Below, piece by piece: positions 19,194 through 31,589 of a stretch of DNA of 64,000 nt. Each line of letters begins with the position of its first letter. The stretch's first letter is position 1. The notes under the pieces are model-generated. The model did no database searches. It was not told the origin of the DNA and saw only the letters and a list, made by a program, of their open reading frames with translations. This DNA is from Anticarsia gemmatalis (lineage: Eukaryota; Arthropoda; Insecta; Lepidoptera; Erebidae), in NCBI RefSeq assembly GCF_050436995.1, contig NC_134745.1, positions 5,456,001 to 5,520,000 of the forward strand. Direction: 5' to 3'. The position numbers were made by a program, and so were the translations under genes.

Positions 19194-22100
19194 TTTATCG
19201 CTTCTATAATGTACAGACAGCATTAGGAACAGAAATATTAGTTGTATTTCTAATGTTTATTATAAAAATCTTCAAGTTTTTGGCGTACTTTTTTGCTATT
19301 AACATTCATACTAACTTTTACGTAGCTCTTTACATCAACATTTTCAGTATTAGAATCCAATATTCAGACATTCTCTGACTAATAAATCTGCACTTTACAT
19401 TACTAAGGGCACTTTAAATACCTGTATAATTAAATTATGGTCTTATTCAGTTAATTTAATAGCTAGCTAACTCTTAAGGTGGTTATTTTAGGATAGATCT
19501 TAATAATAATATATTAAGAAACTTTTGAGAGAGCCTGTGCAACCTTTGGATTAATTAGAACTATCTAGTTCTAGAAATGATTTATGAGTAATATTAGATG
19601 CATTTTGATTTTGCAGATTATAATATTTAAGACTGTAATGGTTGATTTGATTGGAATAACAGCATAGTTTTAAACCCTTTCTGCATTAAACTAATCAAGT
19701 CTTCAAAATACTTTTTTTAGTTGGCGGAAAAAGCAACGATACTGCATTTGCAAATTTTGCTTTGTGTTTAGACGACATAAGCTCAATAATGTCGTGTCGA
19801 TAAGATGTATGTTAATTTACCGATTTATGTAAGTAATTTTATTTTTAATTTCAAGCCAAATTATTAAAATCCAGTATTTGCTAAAATAATTTCTTTATAT
19901 TCACAATAATTTGCCAAGAATAACATAAACAGCGAGGGCATCTTCAATGTATTTGTCTGTACAAATATGTTTCCTGACCTATCTATATTTGAACAGTCTC
20001 TTACAAATCTGCTGAACATGTGTGTAGCATTATTTGCATGAGAATGAAAATCCAATATAGTTAACCTACTTATTAGAGCCAGAGTAACCTTGCAAGACAA
20101 AGACATCTTGAGTGTACGTGGGTATAGTGAGTTCTAATCTAGTATCGGTTAGAGCCTATCTAACCTAGATACATAGATTATACAAAATTGAGGCTTTGCA
20201 AGGAGATAGAAGGAAAATGTTAACAAAAATCCGAACTGAAATCTACTAACGATTATTTTGCTGCAATTTTAGCAGAACTAACGTGTTTTGAAATGTATTA
20301 TGGCAAAGAATTAAGCAAAACATAGAACATTTATATATTTTAGTACAAAAGTGTCAACGAACTATTATGTTAGGTATCTACTTTTGACAAAATAGATTGA
20401 ACATAAAGCCTTTCTACGTCCACATGATTTCACTTATATAAACCAATTCATGTACATTAACATAAAAGCAATTGTACCAAAAGCCGCAAACGGCAGGTTA
20501 ACTTGAGAAAAATGTGAGGACTCATATTTTTACCGTTACGTTATTCAGTTTTCTATTCATACACAAATAAGACGGAAGCCGTAAGCAGAAGGCTTATTTG
20601 ATTTCGGTGAATAGGTATTCAGACCTCATAACCAGGAAGAGTACGTCAGTTGGTAAAAACGCGGCATATTATCTTGAGAGCATATTCACCACTTTTCGTA
20701 TCGCACGAACGTCACTAAAATATTCATGAGTAGTGCAAGGGAAGGGTCCAACAATTTCACCTTTGTGTGAGACACCTTCTTAAGGGGTGGGATATCTAAT
20801 GCATTCACTTTTTTTCTATTGCCACAAACACTCACAGAGATTTCAACTTCGTATAGTAATTCAATTTTTCTTCTTTCATCTTTTCTTTTTTTGAAGAGAA
20901 TAATTTCGAATTTTCGGAGAGGTCAAAGAAATTCCATGTTTTCTTTAGGAGGTCCTTTAACATCTTTGTTACACATTTTTTCACTATTCAAGTCAAGCGA
21001 ACATTTTTAAGGTGGAGAATAACAGGAATATAACTGAGAAATACGACGATGGAATGGAATTCGGCAACTTGAATGCCTATTGTTATTATCTGCGTTACAT
21101 TGAGTTTGTCACAATGACAAAGGGCCGGGGAATTAGCATCTGTGAATCATTATAATAAAAATTGATTCAAGTATTTTATACGAAATAATTTCTGCTTTCC
21201 AATTTCATAACAAAGGCTGTACCGTGTAACATTATTTCTAATATTTTTGGAACGCTGCCGGGTTTTCCGGGCTTCTACCATGAATATTGGCTTTATACGG
21301 AGCTCAAAACATGGGATCCACAATCACAAACATGGTACTTCGTGACTTGACTATCAACGGAATGGTTTCACTACTTTATAAACCCTCTCTTGAACATAAA
21401 ACAGTTATGAGACATACGTTTAGGTCTAGGTAAATAGTTCGGTTCCAAGCCGGTGAAAACTGTTATTTAATTCAGCTGAAACGACCCAGTAACGAGTCCA
21501 TGGCATTGAATAAATATTACGACCGTGACATTCAACGTTGTTGGATAAATCGATACTTTGTAAACTATTTAAATTCAGTCGACAGTTTGAAGGCTTTTTA
21601 CAGAATAATCACATTCGCTACTTCATAAATATCGCGAAATATAATCAAGTCAAAAGCAATCAACACCTACGTGAAATGATATTCTAGAATAAGAATATCA
21701 TATTTTAAATAGACCCTTTTTGAGTTCGTATTTTTGTGTAATATTGTATGTAAGTTGTATTAAGATACGCGGTAGAGAAACTGGCCAAGTTAGATACTTG
21801 TATCATAGATTCACTTAAACGATTTCAAGTTAATATTTAATGTGCTATAAGCAGACACTTACATTTTAACAAAATGTATACTTTTAACAAATAAAAGTAA
21901 GTTAATCAGTCCATCTATTTTACAGAAATATTAATAAAAATACTTACCCGCGTATTTCAGTTGTTGTATAAGAACTTGGCTCAATTTTCACACTTACTTT
22001 TTTATTAGATTTAGCTTTTCTAAAAAACCCACATTACCACTTACGAATAGCAATACATTTAAAAATTCATGCAGCGTAGATTCGCATGTTCGAACATAAA

Positions 22101-23924
22101 CATGGGTATCTGAATACATTATTACAATTTTACTGAAACCAATTTAGTATGCAGTCGGTACGTATTTGTGGCGATAGAGTTCATGCCGCTCGCTTCGTTT
22201 TAATCCCACGACAGTCTCAGGTGTTGGATTACTGCACCTCTCTAGGTAATATCGGGAATAAGGGACTCGGATCGCAGATGCATCGTCGCTGTAAACGCGA
22301 AGCTGATATTTTAATAAAGATAAAAAACTGAACGTAAATAACGGTTGATTAAAATTTAGAATGACTTTTCAAAATGCGAAAGAAGAAAGAATTTTTGATT
22401 ATGTCTTTTTGTTTACGATTACAGCAACCTCCAGATTAATGTAATTTTACTACTGGCTGGACTGAAGATGACTACAAGTTTTCTAAACGACATCAAATTT
22501 GAATCTCATATCTTATTTCTAATCTTTCTGAAAATAAAAGCCTTTGCTAGAACCTAAAGATTTTTTCCAGATCTGTAATGACATTCACAATTTCGCTGAT
22601 AAAAACCAAACGACTTTACATCAAAGACAGTTCGAAAGTGAAGATATTAAAAAATACCTTTCAAACTGATTACGCAAGAAACTCTTTCTTCAAAATTGCT
22701 TTTCATGCACGTGTAGCCTAATGTAGAAGCACTATGTCTCTATTTATCTTCGTGGGATGTATATTGGCTTTCAGTGAAGGACATTTCAAAAGTAGGTGTA
22801 TAAATCATTCGTGGTGTTGTGTACGGGAAGATTTATTGCTGTATGCTCCCGAATCTGTTTCGATATTGACGTCATTGTTCCTACATAACTGAGTACACTA
22901 AAAGCCTGAAAGATTTTTGTTGGAGCTGTACATTGATGCTATGAACTCCTGTAGAAGTATTTTAGAATAAATGAAAAGACGGAAGAAATAGAATCGTAAT
23001 TTTTGTTTTAACAAAAAACTTAGATCTAGAGCAACACTATTTCATTTACCAAACTATTTTTTTTACAAAATAAGAGATACGATAGAAAAAATAATAAGTT
23101 AAAATAAAGATAAAGTTTAAAAAATACTATTACCAGTTTAAGCGACCAGCGGAGTCGATCATGATATCAAGTAAAGTATCATAAAGTACTAACAGTAAAG
23201 CAATAATAAAGTAGAAGATAACTAAGAATACTAAACCTATTACCGATAATAGGAAGGACATCCTTATAAGGTAACAATATCTTGCTAGGAACCAGACGAT
23301 GAATACCCATAGGACCTTGCGTTAGACGTAGCACTTTGCGAAGATCCATCATTATGTTAAACACCTCTAATATAACATGGGGTAGTTGGGGATAGAATAT
23401 TGGATGAGCATTATTATACGGTTTATTTTTGTTTTGCGAGTATAATAGCATGGTCATCCCTTTAGAACTCAATTCCGACAATGTTGGAAAAAGTTACAGT
23501 CTGAATAGAACCTCATTTAATTCATGCATCTAGATATAGAACCTTGAATTGGCCTGTATACAGTCTGCATTGATCACGTTTAAGCACAGTCACTCCGCAA
23601 GAATTTTCAGCAAGTACACAATAAAGGTGAAAGCATAATTCGATAAAAAAAAACTTTAAACCAACAAAGAAAACCCGCAATTCAAGCATAAAAATTCGTA
23701 ATAAATTAAACCTAAGCTTACACAAAAGTGGAATGAATATTCGAAAAGCCTAAAGCTTTATCAAAAGCCCGAACTACCGCTAAATGTAGGCCATTGTAAA
23801 CATTGTGCCCATACATCGCTTAGCCAGATCGTCTAAAGCCGTATCACAACACGCAACAATTGTATTTAAAACGAACGATAATTCAACTGGCGTGATTACA
23901 TGAACAGTGTGAACTAAGTCCCGG
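19194..23924. other. Unique AT-rich sequence
   Basis: No gene, MITE or tandem array recognised over 4.7 kb. A modestly GC-richer patch lies at 22150-22320 (a 60-codon frame with no known domain). At 23771-23787 the word AACTACCGCTAAATGTA matches the inner end of the Tourist-like MITE and may be a tiny relic. Confidence 0.4.
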
Positions 23925-23962
23925 CTTACCGCGGATTTGCAGCCACATCTGCGTCGAGCCCG
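23925..23962 (+). promoter_or_regulatory. GC-rich motif, first of a duplicated pair
   Basis: TTACCGCGGATTT (23926-23938) is followed by a CAG...CATCTG...CGAGC series. The same 13 bases recur at 24986-24998 with a similar following series, exactly 1060 bases downstream. It is unlike the AT-rich surroundings. Confidence 0.35.
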
Positions 23963-24759
23963 ATGCAGGTCATTAAAACCTCACTTGGCACACTTACCGT
24001 TGATGCTACTGATAAATGTCAGGTTAGGGATGTTTCTTCAATTGATTGTGTTGCCTTTTTCGTCGAAGTAAAGCGTGATTATGAAAACGTTGCGTGGTGC
24101 GATAACATCGATACTCGTGATAAGAATTGATGACTAAAATAATAAATAGATAAAATAATAGAAAACTATGCTGGTGTTTTACAGTACAGGGAATTTACAT
24201 ATATTGCTGGTTACAAGTCGATATATTATTATAAGCTAAATAAAAATATAATTTATCAAATAGTAGAGCAACGCGAACAACATAAAGTGTTATCACAATA
24301 TCAGTACTTTTACATTACACTGCCGTAAGTTTTTGAATCTATCTCAATATTTAACGTTGGTAATGTACCATAGTTACGGAATTCATTTTATTATGTAAAC
24401 TACAAAATGAATGCTACTGAGTTTGTATCGGTAAGGTAGCTGAATAGTCTGCTAATACTTTTATTGCTATAATAAACTGAAAAACAGCTTACTATTTGTA
24501 TCAGAATATTTTTTAGGCATTAACGTAGTTTTCATCCCGTCATAAAGTTTATGTCAATTTTATTTTGTACGTCCCAATGCCAAACATAATATTGTTAAAG
24601 TTATCTGGTTTTAAAGTATTTGTTTTAAATAATGTCACATAAAATATATTTATAACAGAGGCTGTTCGCAGACAAATATTTAATTTTATGTCTGCGCCGG
24701 ATATTTTGCTTTCGTAGAAAATAAGTTCAAAGATAACATCAGTTTTTTATTCGTCGACT

Positions 24760-25305
24760 TTGACAATAAAATCACTAAAATGTGTGCTATACAGACGTGA
24801 ATGGGTCGCAATCGGAATACAGCCCTATTCCAAATATTTTGGTATCTTGCGCTACATTCTATGCGGGATTTTAACCGCTTTTCAATGCAGTATCGGTGCG
24901 AATTCGCTCACATTCATTTCGCTCGTGGAATTCGTCGGATTGCATCGCAACAGCAAATGGTTGCAAACAGATAATAAATTCGGGATTACCGCGGATTTCA
25001 GAGCGCCATCTGGCGGCCGAGCGCGGTGGCCCTTGTTGAAAAGTGATTGGGACGCAACACTGACATCCGCGTGTAAATTATGTAATTCATGTGCCTATTC
25101 CAATCGCGCATTCAAAACGTTTTCTCCCTTTTTTGACGTTTTTCGGATGAGCTTTAGATTGGGTATGCTGTCGGTTTATACGCGGGCTTATATTGTTACA
25201 TTTTTGAATTGGGTGAAACGTTTTTCATTGGTTTATTTTAGGTCACAAAAATTCGTTTACGTTGAATACGTTATTCAAAAAATCTGTATGCTCAAATTGT
25301 ATTAG
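24760..25305 (+). other. Long open frame of uncertain status (181 codons)
   Basis: This frame is open for 181 codons, the longest in the window, in locally GC-richer DNA. It opens at TTG, and the first in-frame ATG is about residue 129, so a conventional start would leave only some 53 codons. The conceptual product has no recognised domain, no clear signal peptide and an unremarkable composition. A TACAG|ACGTG acceptor-like site lies near 24793, but I find no convincing partner donor. It could be an unannotated exon, the 5-prime region of a gene, or a chance frame across a CpG-rich regulatory block. I favour the last. Confidence 0.15.
24985..25027. promoter_or_regulatory. Duplicated GC-rich motif with CTCF-like core
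   Basis: TTACCGCGGATTT (24986-24998) repeats the word at 23926. It is followed by AGCGCCATCTGGCGG (25002-25016), whose complement CCGCCAGATGGCGCT fits the AGRTGGCGC core described for insect CTCF. Binding is inferred from the motif. A second AGATGGCGC core is at 40218-40234. Confidence 0.35.
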
Positions 25306-28300
25306 AGCAAACCGTTGGTGAAAGAAAAATGTAGGTACAAATTCGAAATAACAAATTTAATTCACGTGTTTCAAAAGGAATACTAGAAAATGCTTTTATT
25401 TTTAAAAGAAATGTTTTTGGCTGTGTTAAAATACTTAATAAAATTCCATATTATTCGTCTGGAATAGCACCTACGCAAAATATTACAAAATATGTTAAGT
25501 AAGCATTTTTTAAAGTCCGTAATGACTTCATTACTTTTATTGTTTTGACGTAATCTGGTACACACAAAACGGTTGCTGACAGTAGTTTCACATACTTTAA
25601 AAGTACTTCACTCATCACATTTTCATGACAATATTCACTCATTCCTGTTTCAAAGAATTTACTTAATGACAAGTCACAAACTCATATTGTAGAAAGTGCA
25701 ATCGTAAAAGTTCCTTTGTGGAGCTAAATGGGACGTTTTAAGTGAGTGCCGCTTTAAGAACTATTGTCTCTATGCAGAGCGTTTCGGTTTGGATGGAAAT
25801 AGGCTATCGAGCGAACGATCCATTTGCTCGAGCAAAAGGTCGTTATATTGTTCGTACTTCTGTTAATGTACAGAAATTGTTCTACTTGGAAAAATCTGTG
25901 CAAATGTTACTTACCTACATTTCTTTTTACTACCGTTTTTAAGCAGCAACTTAAGTACCTACTGTTTATGCTCGATCACTCCATAAATTTATGTTTACGT
26001 AAAAAGGTTTACAACCGAGTTGTAAGTGCTGTTATTAAAATATATCGAGTTAGAATTCTAGAAGAAATTAGCACTCTCTCACTTAGACCATTCCATAAAA
26101 CATAACACGTTATTCTGAATATTAAGCTTGAATTCAAATTAGACTTTATTCATAAACGTTACATCAAAGGTAATGTAAGTCAAAACAGAGATTCCCCTTA
26201 GAAGAAAAAACATACGATTCTATATTCCGTCTGGCACGCAAATGTGGGGTTCTATAATTTAGTGTAAGTACCCGAGGTATTTTATCACGTCTGTGTGACG
26301 GTATGTCCCCCCAGTGTCATGACGCGTCGGCCACTGACGCGAACATCAAATAAAGTTGTTTTACTTACTTATCTGAATGTAGGGGGCCCATAGAGGGTGC
26401 ATTAATGACCTAGCTTCTTTCACCGCTACAAGTAGATACTTAGACACTGTTTTTCTTACTTTTTGTGAACCCCTAACAAGTTTTGCACGTAATGTGTTTA
26501 TTATGAGAGCTGGGGATTTCTTTCTTTTGAAATGAAATATATTTCGCGTGAAATGTGTGAATGATTACAGTAATGATAGGGTGCAGTGAACACCTGTTAT
26601 TCTTAAATAAATACGTGTTATTTATCTGAGTGTTTTTGCTGTTCTTTAGTTTTAACGCAGTCATTTCGCATGTCATCTCGACATACGTTATCATTCTTTT
26701 TCTACTCCACTTAATGAGCGTTTTATTTCGCAATATTCTTGATATATTTTTACGAATTTTGAAATAATTTCAACGAATCAAAAATCACATCGTATTCCAC
26801 TAAGTTGGAGTGATCATAATCTTCGATTACAAGTTACATCTCAAGGATAATTAATAATACAATGTGTACAATCCAACATTCTGAGGATAACACCGTAACA
26901 ACCACTTGTAAAATGGTTGCGGGGTTGGGGCTGACCGCAGCCCGCCCTGTGCCAACATTCTCAGTTATGCGAATGGCATGGCTTAACTACAGCAGCCGTG
27001 GCTATAAATATCTTAATATTATATTCGTGAGGAATCTAAGCGAGCTCTAAACAGACATTATTGACTACGTGACGTCAGATCAAGGTATTTCTTAAGTCGT
27101 CTGGTTATTTGGAATTTTTAGCCTTGTAAGTCTAGACAAGAAGAGTTGGCATTTTTTACTAACGGTTTTTTTACTTAAAATTCTTTTTAATTTTGCTGTA
27201 AAAAACTAATTCTTTGAAGTGAAAATAGGTTAAAAGTTTTGGCTATAGTAAACTGCCAAGGTGCGGAAAGTGAAAAATTAACAAATTATAATATTATATA
27301 AGATAACTTGATAAGGGACCGAGCAAGGTTAAACTTATTATCATATCATATACGCAATAAATATAACAAGATTATATAATATACCAAAGTCATGGAGAAA
27401 CAAATGCATGATGAAAAGCTATCCTAATATATTTTTCATCACCATGTATTAACAATATTATTCTCTTTGTACCATGCTTATGGAAACCACATTTACGTAT
27501 AAAAACGATTAAAATATAATCGCAGTAAATAATTCAGAGTTAATATCCGGAGTTCAGACATAATCCTATGATGTGGTAATGGATAATAGTCGGCTAGTTA
27601 TTATAATTCGTTACTGAATAAGTTATAAGGGACTGATTATTTTATCCGTATTTCTATGTGGTTATAAAATATGGTATAAAAGGTGTTTATGTTTTTGAAT
27701 TAATCATAGACAGGTGCTTTATTTTTCACACGATTTTTATACCACCACATATAATATATGAAAGAACTGTTGTTGACGATATTTTTGTACCACGGTCTAG
27801 GCTCACGCTTCATAACGAAAAGCTTACGCTTAGTTACGAATTCGTCTGTTAAAATTGACACTTGGCTGCGTAAGTATGCTACAATTTTCTATGAAGGAAG
27901 TCGTTCTTTTCTATAGTTCGGAGTTTAAGGAATAGAATTGTATGCCATTTTACTGTCGATGCGCTAGATCAAATAACGTCATTTCATCTAGCGATTTTAC
28001 CATTTGTCTATGCCCACTGAAAACTATTTTTTGCGAGCACAATGAATATAATACATCAGATTCTGATATTCATAGCATGAATAATTAGTAATTTCACCTT
28101 TTCATATCGGTCAAATCAATAATTTCTAGAGACGTATGTCCCAATAATACATAAATGGAATATTAAAATCGTCACAATACAATACTAGACTTATAAAAAG
28201 TTTCATAACTTAAAATAAATACAAGAACTTCAGTAAATTGTTATTTAGATTTTTTTTCAAACATGGCCGTTTCAAGATTTCAGCGATGATTGATTACAGC

Positions 28301-28719
28301 CTTCATAAGTTATTCGTCACTACTATTCATCAATCTACGTTGCTTCGTAGAGGGCTTTGGGAACACAATTAGCGTTATTTATTAAGTGTTCCATTTCAAC
28401 TAACAAAATATAAAATTATTAGCAAACTTGCAGAGTAAGTTAATTGAATACTTTAGCTTTTAAACACTTTTTGTTTGGTGCAAATTAGCAATATTTCATT
28501 AAGGCTTTTGCTTTGTTTCTTATTATAAAAATTTAAACAGTCAAAAATTTAGTATACTTGCCACTGGATGGATATAGACTTAATCGATACTTCACCTTTT
28601 TTATTGAGTTTTTGTTCTAAATTTATTTGAACCTAAATTAAAAGTTATTTAACACACGTATTGCTCGAACTCAAAAACAGTCCAATAACAACTTCCAACA
28701 AGCTACACTAACATTTAGT
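25306..28719. other. Unique AT-rich sequence
   Basis: No gene or transposable element recognised. A GC-richer patch at 26275-26345 (CCCCCCAGTGTCATGACGCG) stands out, and 26900-27010 is mildly GC-richer. Small frames here have no known domains. Confidence 0.4.
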
Positions 28720-28940
28720 CAGAATGCCGTAGTCAAACGCGTCGTACGGAAAACTTCTATCACTCCCAATACCACAAGTGTTTCCAATGCGCTCGCGGCT
28801 TGTTTACCCTCAGTTGCAGAGGCCATTAGGTGTACGAACAAATTTATAATGCAAATACGATTACATGCCCGCGTCGCGTTGCGGCAGCTAATGCACTCGA
28901 CGCCCGACTATGAATTGCAAACTGCGATGGAATTTCTTTC
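28720..28940. promoter_or_regulatory. CpG-rich block with octamer, candidate enhancer
   Basis: Contains several CpG words (GCGTCGTACGG, GCGCTCGCGGC, GCCCGCGTCGCGTTGCGG) and an ATGCAAAT octamer of the POU-domain type at about 28850. It is sharply bounded by AT-rich DNA on both sides. Function is inferred from composition and motif only. Confidence 0.3.
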
Positions 28941-29555
28941 AATACACAGAAATAAGCAATGATTTTACCCACCTAAATGTTTATTTTATTTCAGATTTAT
29001 TTTAAATGTATTCCCCACTTTTCTACCTAGAGGATTTTGGAGTGAAATCGCCCGAATGTTGGCTTATTTTAAAACCGATGTTACACCTTCTGCGAGAGGA
29101 TTTTTGGTATATTTTATTTGCGGTTTCAGTTTGTTTTATTTCCAAGCGGACTGCGTTGGATATAAATTTATTTTCGGTGGTAGGTAAGAATTTTAAAATA
29201 CTAGATTTATTCTTTTTAATCCTGAAACAAAGAGAATTTTAGGCGACCTAGACTAGAAAACACAAAAAAGTATACGGCGACATAGTAGGCTTTTGTACGT
29301 TTGGATATTTTTTTTCAAAATCCAAAAGAAGCAAAACGAAGTTTGTCAAAGGAAACCGCACTGTATTTCAAAGGAAAAATTTTTGCTCAGTAATTTATCA
29401 TTGTTACCATAATATATCAAACAAAATAAACACAGCGCAGATTTTACACAGAAATAATGACCAGCCCAAAGCCTAATTCATGACATTGACCTTTATCAAC
29501 GTTAGCATATTATTCAGTGATGGCAAGAAAAATAATTCACAATGGACTAATTTGA
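28941..29555. other. Unique AT-rich sequence
   Basis: A 78-codon frame (29006-29242) follows a TTTATTTCAG acceptor-like tract. It encodes a hydrophobic sequence that I do not recognise and is probably chance. Confidence 0.35.
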
Positions 29556-30135
29556 ATGTTTTCAAGCTTTCCGTTTACCCGGGCAGGCATGAATAGGCCC
29601 TGATCGCGCTAACAATGCCGGGCTACCCAACTGAATGCGGCCAACCGGGTACCTAAAGGTTTTTTTTTATCTTTTTGTGGAAAACATAAACAGAAATGTT
29701 TGGGTTTCGCTCTTTCATTGTTTTTGTTAACGCATGTAGAAAATGTTTATGTTTTTGGGCGCTGTGAGCTTTGGCGCGGAAATATTAAATTGGTTTATTG
29801 TTCTAACAAAATTTCAATCCCGATTAAAGAAGGAGTAAGAGAAACGTAGAATGGAAACAGTAGGAAATTTGGTTCGTAACTTTGTAGGTGTGTCGGCGTT
29901 TAATTCGAGCTGGTTGTGAATAAAGGCTTCGTTTTTTCCAAGTTTCTTTGCGCAATTACGGCGTAATCATTAAAGGGTAATCCCTTTTTACATCTGCAAA
30001 CGTTTATACCGGCCTGTAATTATTCTGTAGAACGGTAGTCGTAAATAAAGCGGGATGAGCGTGGCTTGTATAAATCATTCGGCGCGTCGCGGATCCAGCT
30101 TAATTCGCGGATAGAAGAACAAAGCCCACGGAAAT
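29556..30135. promoter_or_regulatory. Two GC-rich blocks, candidate regulatory DNA
   Basis: 29570-29660 holds a concentrated GC peak with CCCGGGCAGGC, GCCGGGCTACCC and CCAACCGGGTACC. 29945-30130 combines homeodomain-type TAAT words (GTAATCATTAAAGGGTAATC) with CpG-rich sequence (CGGCGCGTCGCGGATCC). The interval between is ordinary AT-rich DNA. No reading frame accounts for either block. Confidence 0.3.
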
Positions 30136-30639
30136 AAATACACAGTGCTACAATGTTGAAAATTAGATGGTTCAGCGCCGAAACAGTTATTTTCTATTTG
30201 TGGCTATAAATTATCGAATTCTTGGAAAGTAGGTTGGCAAGTCTATTTTGTTGGCGAGATATTGTTTCCTGTGAAAATTGATTGTATATTCCAGAGGTTA
30301 TTTTGTTCAAGCTTTACGTTGGCAACTTCTTACAGTTACGAAGTATCTCCGATACTATTTTACTTATTTTTTATTGTTGTTATAATCATTTTTTTATACT
30401 ATGCATTTATCAAAAACAACTACATCACATTAAGTAAATAAATGAAAACAACCCATCGTGGCAAGTAACTTAAACCCGACTGCAACAATAACAAATGGCA
30501 ATAACTAACCGACATTATTTATATCGTATATTGCGTCACACAAATCATCTTATCGACAAACAGACACCATACTAATCGAATTTGCCATAAAAGTCAATGA
30601 AATATCACAGTCCCGTCAACACAAAGCCTTAGCTTACGT
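30136..30639. other. Unique AT-rich sequence
   Basis: No feature I can support. Confidence 0.4.
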
Positions 30640-30770
30640 TCTCTTTAGGGCGGCTGTCACATGTAATTAGGTGCCTATTACATGTCACTGGGATCAACTA
30701 CACTTACCTCTAGATAATACGAGTATTATCAGATCTTGTTGATTAGCGCTGAGCTAAAGGTAAGCTGGAA
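30640..30770. repeat. Cluster of short perfect palindromes
   Basis: Three inverted pairs lie in 130 bases: ACATGTAAT with ATTACATGT around 30660-30685, CTTACCTCTAG (30703-30713) with CTAAAGGTAAG (30754-30764), and inside the latter GATAATAC, GA, GTATTATC (30713-30730). This may be a decayed foldback element or a site cluster. Confidence 0.4.
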
Positions 30771-30822
30771 TTACGTGATGAATTGCACGAACGATTACGA
30801 TGTAAGATATTAATGAAATATA

Positions 30823-31044
30823 TTAGGTCGGGAAAAAGTCTTTTCGCATTATAGTATGTATGAACTTGTAATAAAATCTCTTTAGCTTCAAGAATCACAA
30901 ATGAGTACACGGTTCATCAGGTTTATACAGGTTTCTTTTAGTGAGCTCGTGAGGTACCCAAATATCGAGCATTATGTGTAGAAAAAAGGTTTTATTACAA
31001 ATTCATACATACTATATGGCGAAAAGACTTTTTCCACGACCTAA
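30823..31044. mobile_element. mariner-like MITE (222 bp, TA target)
   Basis: Terminal inverted repeats extend about 55 bp. The left starts TTAGGTCGGGAAAAAGTC and the right, complemented, TTAGGTCGTGGAAAAAGTC. Both continue through TTTTCGC and a TATAGTATGTATGAA stretch. TA flanks both ends (30821-30822 and 31045-31046), the fixed target of Tc1/mariner transposases. The 110-base centre is not coding, so this is a deletion derivative that was moved in trans. It lies 170 bases upstream of the interrupted SINE. Confidence 0.85.
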
Positions 31045-31213
31045 TATATAAAGTTCTTTTTCTACAAGTTGACCAATGGGACTCAGTAGCAGCCGTTTCA
31101 TAAAATAATGTTAGGACTACTCTTGAAAACACCATCTTTTTCTTATTGAAATATCATCGAAATCGACCGAGACTTATGAGTTGACACAGGAAAATTGATG
31201 TCTATTTTTTGAC

Positions 31214-31566
31214 GGCCTCCGCGGCGCAGTAGTTAAGGTGGTCGCCACGCCACTACCTGCAGGCTTATCACGTATCTCAGTTGACAGTTAGTATACGTCA
31301 AATCTATGGTCACTTTTCAGTACATTGCTTCTTTGACGTAACGTATTAATCACTATAACATAAGGGAGGAGACAATGGACAGGATAGTGGCTTTCAAATG
31401 GCTGTCAACTGAGATACGTGATAGCCCCCCAGTGCGTCGGGTGGTTGTGGGTTTGATTCCCACACGGAACAAATATTTGTGCGGTCCACAAATAGTTGTT
31501 TCGGGAATGGTTCTACTTTGTGTACGTTGTTTGTAAAAGCGGTTCTTCGAGCAAGAGTTGTCTTTC
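31214..31566 (+). mobile_element. tRNA-derived SINE, copy 2, split by a MITE
   Basis: The head GGCCTCCGCGGCGCAGTAG (31214 onward) and the B-box-bearing part (GGTTTGATTCCC-like, from 31433) belong to the same SINE as 5799-6000 but are separated by a 172-bp insertion. The post-head hairpin survives as AATATTTGTG facing CACAAATAG (about 31472-31493). The body ends GAGTTGTCTTTC at about 31566. The A-to-B box distance has grown from some 50 to over 200 bases, which should abolish normal type-2 Pol III promoter function. Frames across it are not genes. Confidence 0.85.
31261..31432. mobile_element. MITE inserted into SINE copy 2 (172 bp)
   Basis: Near-perfect inverted repeats of 25-26 bp bound the insert. 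The left (31262-31287) reads GGCTTATCACGTATCTCAGT then TGACAG; the right (31402-31426), complemented, reads GGCTATCACGTATCTCAGTT then GACAG, one base shorter. Compared with the intact SINE, TGC appears on both sides (31258-31260 and 31433-31435), suggesting a three-base target duplication. The extreme ends (AGG on one side, CTGGGG on the other) do not match perfectly, so the exact boundary and superfamily remain open. Confidence 0.75.
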
Positions 31567-31589
31567 AATGAAAACTTTGAAAATTGATT

